Part shown: one piece after another, positions 7,764 to 10,912 of the stretch
Position numbering within the stretch: the first letter of the stretch is position 1
Layout: every line of letters starts with the position of its first letter
Assembly: GCA_910577825.1 (NCBI GenBank)
Contig: CAJTOK010000067.1
Location: 1-10,912 of the forward strand
Length of the DNA stretch: 10,912 nucleotides
DNA from: an uncultured Lachnospiraceae bacterium
Lineage (GTDB): Bacteria > Bacillota > Clostridia > Lachnospirales > Lachnospiraceae
Direction: 5' to 3'
Translations under genes and position numbers: made by a program
The notes under the pieces: model-generated
What the model was told of the DNA's origin: nothing
Database searches by the model: none
What the model saw: the letters and a program-made list of their open reading frames with translations, nothing else

Positions 7764-7812
7764 CCCCAAAAACAGAACTTTCTGATTGGTAGAAAAATTC
7801 CTGCACAAAACT

Positions 7813-7818
7813 TATAAT
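7813..7818 (+). promoter_or_regulatory. -10 box of the XRE-family regulator gene
   Basis: A perfect TATAAT lies 50 bp before the start codon. No convincing -35 is found at 16-18 bp; the nearest, TTGGTA at 7786-7791, is 21 bp away. The promoter could need an activator. Confidence 0.4.
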
Positions 7819-7867
7819 AATCCTGTCACTTAAACACAACACACCAATAAAAAGGAGAGCAGGTTAA

Positions 7868-8569
7868 ATGAGTTTTGGACAGAATTTACAATTTTTAAGA
7901 AAAATGGGAAACAAAATGACACAGGAAGAACTGGCAGAAAAGCTTGGCGTGTCAAGGCAGACTGTTTCAAAGTGGGAGTTAGATGCAGTTTATCCTGAAA
8001 TGGACAAGATAATAGAATTATGCAATTTATTTTCATGTACTATGGACGGACTTGTGCGGGAAGATATGAATATACCAGATGAAGCATATTCTGATATCTG
8101 TTTTAAGGATATAGAAGCGTTTAGTTATGCTAGTTATGCTGTTATTAGCAGAGAGCCGGAAGAGGACGCTATAAGACATGCAGGACAATGGGCAGAAAAA
8201 CTTGGCATAAGCCAGCCTGTAATAATTGGCTGGGATTTCCCAGTAGTATCACAGGAACAGATAAATGTATATAATATGCACGGTTATGCAGCAGCGTTAA
8301 TTTTAGATGAAGAAATATTAAAAAATAATGCAGCCAGTGAAGAGTTTGAGGTTACAAGGCAGGAAAAACAAAAATATATTGTAATTACAGTAAATGAATC
8401 AGGGCTTTCACCATTTTATGTTATTCCAAATGCCTATAAAATACTTATGACAAATATGAAAATAAACGGGATTAAACAGAAAAATGACAGAAAAGTTTTA
8501 TCATGCTTTGAAAGAGAATATTATATTAATGGAAAATGGCATATGGATATACATATTGCTATTGAATAA
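7868..8569 (+). CDS. XRE-family regulator with GyrI-like effector-binding domain
   Basis: The 233-residue cytoplasmic protein begins with an XRE/Cro helix-turn-helix (about 6-62), with TQEELAEKLGVSRQTVSKWE (18-37) as the DNA-binding core. A short linker leads to a C-terminal half (about 70-233) that resembles the GyrI-like/AraC effector-binding fold: the HGYAAALIL strand, SPFYVIPNAY, and the closing EYYINGKWHMDIHIAIE, a common ending for such ligand pockets. Proteins of this build sense hydrophobic or cationic small molecules and often control a transporter, but no transporter lies beside it here. AAAGGAGAG (7851-7859) gives the start. The DNA-binding call is firm; the ligand domain is by pattern and less sure. 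No partner gene shares its transcript; the next gene converges. Confidence 0.8.
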   Translation: MSFGQNLQFLRKMGNKMTQEELAEKLGVSRQTVSKWELDAVYPEMDKIIELCNLFSCTMDGLVREDMNIPDEAYSDICFKDIEAFSYASYAVISREPEEDAIRHAGQWAEKLGISQPVIIGWDFPVVSQEQINVYNMHGYAAALILDEEILKNNAASEEFEVTRQEKQKYIVITVNESGLSPFYVIPNAYKILMTNMKINGIKQKNDRKVLSCFEREYYINGKWHMDIHIAIE

Positions 8570-8589
8570 ATTCCAATATTATTTTAACT

Positions 8590-8637
8590 AAAAAAGCAAA
8601 ACCGGCATTTTGTAAAGAGTGGTATTACAAAATGCCG
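8590..8637 (-). terminator. Convergent intergenic terminator hairpin
   Basis: CGGCATTTTGTAA (8603-8615) and TTACAAAATGCCG (8625-8637) are a perfect 13-bp inverted repeat around a 9-nt loop. Read on the - strand, the stem is followed by TTTTGCTTTTTT (8601-8590), a good intrinsic terminator for the coat-like gene. On the + strand only TTCC follows, so termination of the regulator transcript would be weaker. Confidence 0.8.
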
Positions 8638-8667
8638 TTCCTGCCTGTTATTTTACTATTGCTGGAA

Positions 8668-9126
8668 CTATGCCATTCCGTTTGCTGTTTTATATTTATA
8701 AAGCATATGGGCATGGTTCTGTTCTTCAATCTGTATATCTGCAAGCAGTTTTCTTAAAGCAGCATCCGCAAAAAGAAAAACATCCATATTATATTCAGTT
8801 GAAACAAGTTTTTCAGTAGCAATGCAGTCAGTTACAAGAAAATTGTCTGATTTTTTATCATCACTATTTTCGATTGTACTATATGTTGCTGATGGTTCAT
8901 AATTCTTGCCATCACTGTCATTACAGTCACATGAAGGGACTGTGCCATCTAACACTTGCTGTAATGAGTCAAAATGCTGCTGTTCTTTCTTCTGCAATGT
9001 CTGGAACAATTTCTTTAAAACAGGGTCTTTTGCTTCACCGCTGTATTTGCCATATTTTTTAATACATGACTGTTCCTGTGTCTGCAAATCTTTAATAGCT
9101 GTCTTTTCTTTTTCCTTTAATATCAT
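8668..9126 (-). CDS. CotF-type spore-coat/ferritin-like protein
   Basis: The 152-residue protein looks like the coat F family, which adopts a ferritin-like helical bundle. Two helical halves, about 5-60 and 95-146, flank a polar central stretch (62-95) with CDC near 66-68 and many Ser/Asp. Spaced acidic and His residues are kept: Glu18, Glu48-x-x-His51, Glu105/Glu111 and Glu135-x-x-His138, which is the E/ExxH pattern of di-iron ferritin-like proteins. Homologues are annotated as spore coat proteins in Bacilli and Clostridia, but also occur in organisms not known to sporulate. No signal peptide or membrane segment is visible. The start is set by GAGG (complement of 9134-9137), 7 nt upstream. 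It converges with the upstream regulator and diverges from dut. Family assignment is by pattern; role unproved. Confidence 0.65.
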   Translation of the reverse strand: MILKEKEKTAIKDLQTQEQSCIKKYGKYSGEAKDPVLKKLFQTLQKKEQQHFDSLQQVLDGTVPSCDCNDSDGKNYEPSATYSTIENSDDKKSDNFLVTDCIATEKLVSTEYNMDVFLFADAALRKLLADIQIEEQNHAHMLYKYKTANGMA

Positions 9127-9216
9127 TATAATACCTCACTTTTAGTTTTTTAAGGACAAATACTGTTCCTTTATATAGTAGTCTTTGCTGTTTAACTGGA
9201 AATTATGCAGCTTAAA

Positions 9217-9247
9217 AGCCAGAAAAACATAAAACCTGCTTCTGGCT
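9217..9247 (-). repeat. Inverted repeat upstream of the coat-like gene
   Basis: AGCCAGAA (9217-9224) and TTCTGGCT (9240-9247) pair around a 15-nt loop. On the - strand the stem is followed by a few T, so it might act as a weak terminator or leader hairpin about 90 bp before the coat-like gene. Confidence 0.4.
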
Positions 9248-9263
9248 GTAGAGCGGACAGTAA

Positions 9264-9287
9264 ATAAATCCATAATTATGGATTTAT
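9264..9287. repeat. Perfect 24-bp palindrome
   Basis: Each base from 9264 to 9275 pairs with its mirror from 9287 back to 9276; the left half contains AAATCCATAA. The two halves carry TCCATA (9269-9274) and TATGGA (9277-9282). The size suits a dimeric repressor site between the divergent genes. Confidence 0.7.
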
Positions 9288-9315
9288 GGAATGTGCATGA
9301 TTCATATGGAATGTG
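9285..9315 (+). repeat. Direct repeat TATGGAATGTG, 20-bp period
   Basis: TATGGAATGTG occurs at 9285-9295 and again at 9305-9315, exactly 20 bp apart, about two helical turns, so both copies face the same side of the DNA. The first copy overlaps the end of the palindrome. Confidence 0.65.
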
Positions 9316-9318
9316 GTG

Positions 9319-9347
9319 TGGAAAATTATCCATATATATGTTAAAAT
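9319..9347 (+). promoter_or_regulatory. dut: Candidate dut promoter
   Basis: TGGAAA (9319-9324, four of six matches) and TAAAAT (9342-9347, five of six) are 17 bp apart. An inverted TCCATA (9329-9334) lies between them, where a bound repressor would block polymerase. Confidence 0.35.
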
Positions 9348-9366
9348 ATATTAAAAGGAAATATTA

Positions 9367-9384
9367 TCTGGCAAACCTGCCAGA
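9367..9384 (+). repeat. Small hairpin in the dut leader
   Basis: TCTGGCA (9367-9373) and TGCCAGA (9378-9384) form a 7-bp stem with loop AACC. It has no T-run, so it is probably not a terminator; it sits just upstream of the dut ribosome site. Confidence 0.4.
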
Positions 9385-9414
9385 ATTAATAAAGAAAGGC
9401 GGAATTATATATTT

Positions 9415-9849
9415 ATGGAAAAACTTAAAATTAAGTATTTTACAGACCAGATTGCCCATCTTGAATATATAGAAGGAAAATCTGACTGGATAGACCTCCG
9501 GGCATCAGAAGATGTGGAAATTAAGAAAGGTGGATTTAAACTTATACCACTGGGCATTGCAGTAAAGCTTCCAGAAGGGTATGAGGCACATATTGTACCA
9601 AGAAGCAGTACATATAAGAATTTTGGCATAATACAGGCAAACAGCTGTGGCATTATAGACAGTTCATATTGTGGTGATAATGATATGTGGATGATGCCGG
9701 TTATCGCCATGCGTGACACTAAAATACATGTAAATGACAGGATTTGCCAGTTCAGGATATTTAAAAACCAGCCAAAGATTACTTTTGAAGAAACAGGCTG
9801 CCTGGGAGAAGCTGACAGGGGAGGATTTGGAAGTACAGGCATAAACTGA
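9415..9849 (+). CDS. dut: Trimeric dUTP diphosphatase
   Basis: dUTPase hydrolyses dUTP to dUMP and pyrophosphate, keeping uracil out of DNA and supplying dUMP for thymidylate synthesis. The 144-residue protein shows the five family motifs: a diverged motif 1 (WIDLRASED, 25-33), PRSS (62-65), GIIDSSYCGDND with catalytic Asp82 and Tyr85 (79-90), DRICQF (108-113), and the C-terminal ADRGGFGSTG (133-142) that closes over the nucleotide. Motif 3 has GDND where GE is more usual. The ATG at 9415 has only a distant, weak ribosome site (AAAGGCGG about 12 nt upstream). Downstream gene spacing is 46 bp. The upstream operator-like region suggests regulated expression. No phage genes are nearby, so a host gene is likely. 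Confidence 0.93.
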   Translation: MEKLKIKYFTDQIAHLEYIEGKSDWIDLRASEDVEIKKGGFKLIPLGIAVKLPEGYEAHIVPRSSTYKNFGIIQANSCGIIDSSYCGDNDMWMMPVIAMRDTKIHVNDRICQFRIFKNQPKITFEETGCLGEADRGGFGSTGIN

Positions 9850-9856
9850 TTATAAT
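9827..9856 (+). promoter_or_regulatory. Possible promoter of the surface-protein gene
   Basis: TTGGAA (9827-9832), an 18-bp spacer and a perfect TATAAT (9851-9856) lie at the end of dut, allowing the next gene its own transcript starting near 9863. Confidence 0.4.
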
Positions 9857-9895
9857 ATAATAATAAAAAGAAAAACAGAAATGAGGATTGTTATA

Positions 9896-10762
9896 ATGAA
9901 TAAAAAAACAGCAGAAAAATTAAAGAAAGTGCCAGGAATTGTAATAGCAGCAGCTATATTTACAGGGATAATGGCACAGGGAGGGACAAATGCAGAAGCA
10001 AAACCTTCTGTAGACCTTAACGGGCAGTACCATGCAGCACTTGGAGTAAAGACAGATACAAGTAAAAATATCTACCGTATGGGATATTACCATAAAGAAT
10101 CTGCAGGTACACAGAAATGGAAACACCTTGCCATAAACGGAAGCACTCCCGGGCAGTATGAACAGGTACAGAGTACATTTAAAGATGTAGTAATAAAGGG
10201 CAACGGAAAATATACTGTTTCCCTTGTAAATGCTGATTTCCAGGGTGAAACAAGTTTTAGCAAAATGCAGGTTTCAACTGATATACCAGATACAGGAAAG
10301 ATTAAATTCTCAGACATGGTTGTTAAAATAAATGGCACAAGGGTGGCAAGTTATAAAAAACCAAAGATTGATAAACATAAAGATGCAGATGGTAACTGCT
10401 GCCTGCTTATAATAAATAAAGAAAGGGAGGATTTTAACAGCAAGCTTGACAGTAACTGTGTGCCACAAGGGACAGAAAACAGAATTTCAGTTACATTTAA
10501 GGTGAGTGGTTTTAATTATAAAAAAGGAGAGAAACCAGAACCGCCATCAATACCCTCACCAAAGCCTGTAGCAACACCAGAACCAGCCAAAGATGCAGAA
10601 ACCAAAGCCCCTGAAGCAACACCTTCACCAGAAACAGAAATATCCTCACAAAAACCTGTTGTAGATGAGGAAATAAGGCCTGCTGTAATTATTTCAATAA
10701 TAGCAGTATCAGTAATATCAGTTATTGGAATTACATTTAGTGTAACAAGGAGAAAGAAGTAA
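9896..10762 (+). CDS. Secreted, membrane-anchored protein of unknown function
   Basis: I do not recognise a named family. From ATG 9896 the protein has 288 residues: a Lys-rich start and hydrophobic segment with a likely signal-peptidase site after NAEA (about 35), a single beta-rich-looking domain (about 36-205) that begins DLNGQYHAALGVKTDT, a Pro/Glu/Thr-rich stalk (about 211-257), one transmembrane helix (about 263-283) and an RRKK tail. That arrangement places the domain outside the cell with the tail inside. No LPxTG sortase signal is present. The domain has paired cysteines (168-169) and Cys188. An ATG at 9881 is in frame, but its GAGG (9883-9886) is better placed as the ribosome site for 9896. 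It may be a ligand-binding or adhesion domain; that is a guess. Confidence 0.8.
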   Translation: MNKKTAEKLKKVPGIVIAAAIFTGIMAQGGTNAEAKPSVDLNGQYHAALGVKTDTSKNIYRMGYYHKESAGTQKWKHLAINGSTPGQYEQVQSTFKDVVIKGNGKYTVSLVNADFQGETSFSKMQVSTDIPDTGKIKFSDMVVKINGTRVASYKKPKIDKHKDADGNCCLLIINKEREDFNSKLDSNCVPQGTENRISVTFKVSGFNYKKGEKPEPPSIPSPKPVATPEPAKDAETKAPEATPSPETEISSQKPVVDEEIRPAVIISIIAVSVISVIGITFSVTRRKK

Positions 10763-10788
10763 AACAAAATAACAATGGAGGGGAAAGT

Positions 10789-10869
10789 ATGAAGAAATTA
10801 TTGAAAAAAGCTACTGTAATTATTTTAAGTGCCGCACTGTTTATGGGGGCAGCCCCGCATATGCACTAA
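10789..10869 (+). CDS. Short signal-peptide-like frame, possibly truncated gene
   Basis: The ATG at 10789 has a strong ribosome site, GGAGGGG (10777-10783), and encodes MKKLLKKATVIILSAALFMG, a typical signal-peptide start, but the frame stops after 26 codons. One base inserted in the G-run would give a good cleavage motif (PAYA), though that frame stops a few codons later; a third frame stays open to the window end. It follows the surface-protein gene by 26 bp, so it is probably in the same transcript. It may be a decayed second surface protein, a very small secreted peptide or a sequence error. No family is recognised. Confidence 0.45.
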   Translation: MKKLLKKATVIILSAALFMGAAPHMH

Positions 10870-10912
10870 CTTACTTGTAAAAAATAGAAAACTATGTCAT
10901 AATAAAAGCCAG
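10870..10912. other. Window end, nothing recognised
   Basis: This is AT-rich sequence with no hairpin or clear gene. It may be the continuation of a frameshifted downstream gene, which cannot be judged within the window. Confidence 0.3.

Larger units (their letters stand above)
9127..9414. other. Intergenic region between divergent genes, rich in symmetrical repeats
   Basis: This 288-bp stretch has no convincing gene. It contains an 8-bp inverted repeat (9217-9247), a 24-bp perfect palindrome (9264-9287), an 11-bp direct repeat spaced 20 bp apart, five TATGGA/TCCATA hexamers between 9269 and 9334, a candidate dut promoter and a small hairpin before dut. The frame opening at 9278 runs into dut in another phase and has no family signature. 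Confidence 0.75.

Noticed and set aside
9278..9472. 64-residue frame overlapping the dut start
   Set aside because: It has no family pattern and no good ribosome site, and its second half is dut in a shifted frame.
9881..9895. ATG 9881 as start of the surface protein
   Set aside because: It has no ribosome site of its own, and the GAGG just after it is correctly spaced for ATG 9896, which gives a cleaner signal peptide.

Overview
The window looks like chromosome from an anaerobic, low-GC Firmicute, most likely a member of the Lachnospiraceae/Clostridia. The reasons are AT-rich intergenic DNA, strong purine-rich ribosome binding sites, Clostridia-style versions of the amino-acid biosynthesis enzymes, an oxygen-sensitive-type dihydroxy-acid dehydratase and a CotF-type coat/ferritin-like protein. 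No genus can be named from the sequence alone.

Positions 83-7020 hold a compact five-gene biosynthetic operon on the + strand: leuB, ilvD, ilvB, serC and serA. A sigma-A-like promoter (TTGACA, 17-bp spacer, TACACT) precedes leuB, gaps are 25-45 bp or an overlap (serC/serA share one base), and a good intrinsic terminator follows serA. The first three genes act in leucine and common branched-chain amino-acid synthesis. The last two convert 3-phosphoglycerate to phosphoserine. The acetolactate synthase small subunit (ilvN), ilvC, leuA/C/D and serB are not in the window.

Positions 7041-7763 hold a Phd/YefM antitoxin with its own near-consensus promoter, overlapped by a PIN-domain (VapC-like) toxin gene that is broken by an apparent one-base deletion near 7370. 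An XRE-type regulator with a GyrI-like effector-binding C-terminus (7868-8569) follows, and then a - strand CotF/ferritin-like gene (8668-9126). The two genes converge on a 13-bp-stem hairpin.

Positions 9127-9414, between the divergent coat-like gene and a dUTPase gene, hold dense symmetrical DNA: an 8-bp inverted repeat, a perfect 24-bp palindrome, a direct repeat spaced 20 bp apart and five copies of the hexamer TATGGA/TCCATA. This looks like an operator region and is the most unusual non-coding signal here. Downstream lie dut, a secreted membrane-anchored protein of unknown function with a Pro/Glu/Thr-rich stalk, and a second signal-peptide-like reading frame that stops after 26 codons near the window end.

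I found no rRNA, tRNA, CRISPR array, insertion sequence, T-box or other riboswitch. Most of the window is ordinary metabolism and housekeeping. I do not see a clear new defence or biosynthetic system.
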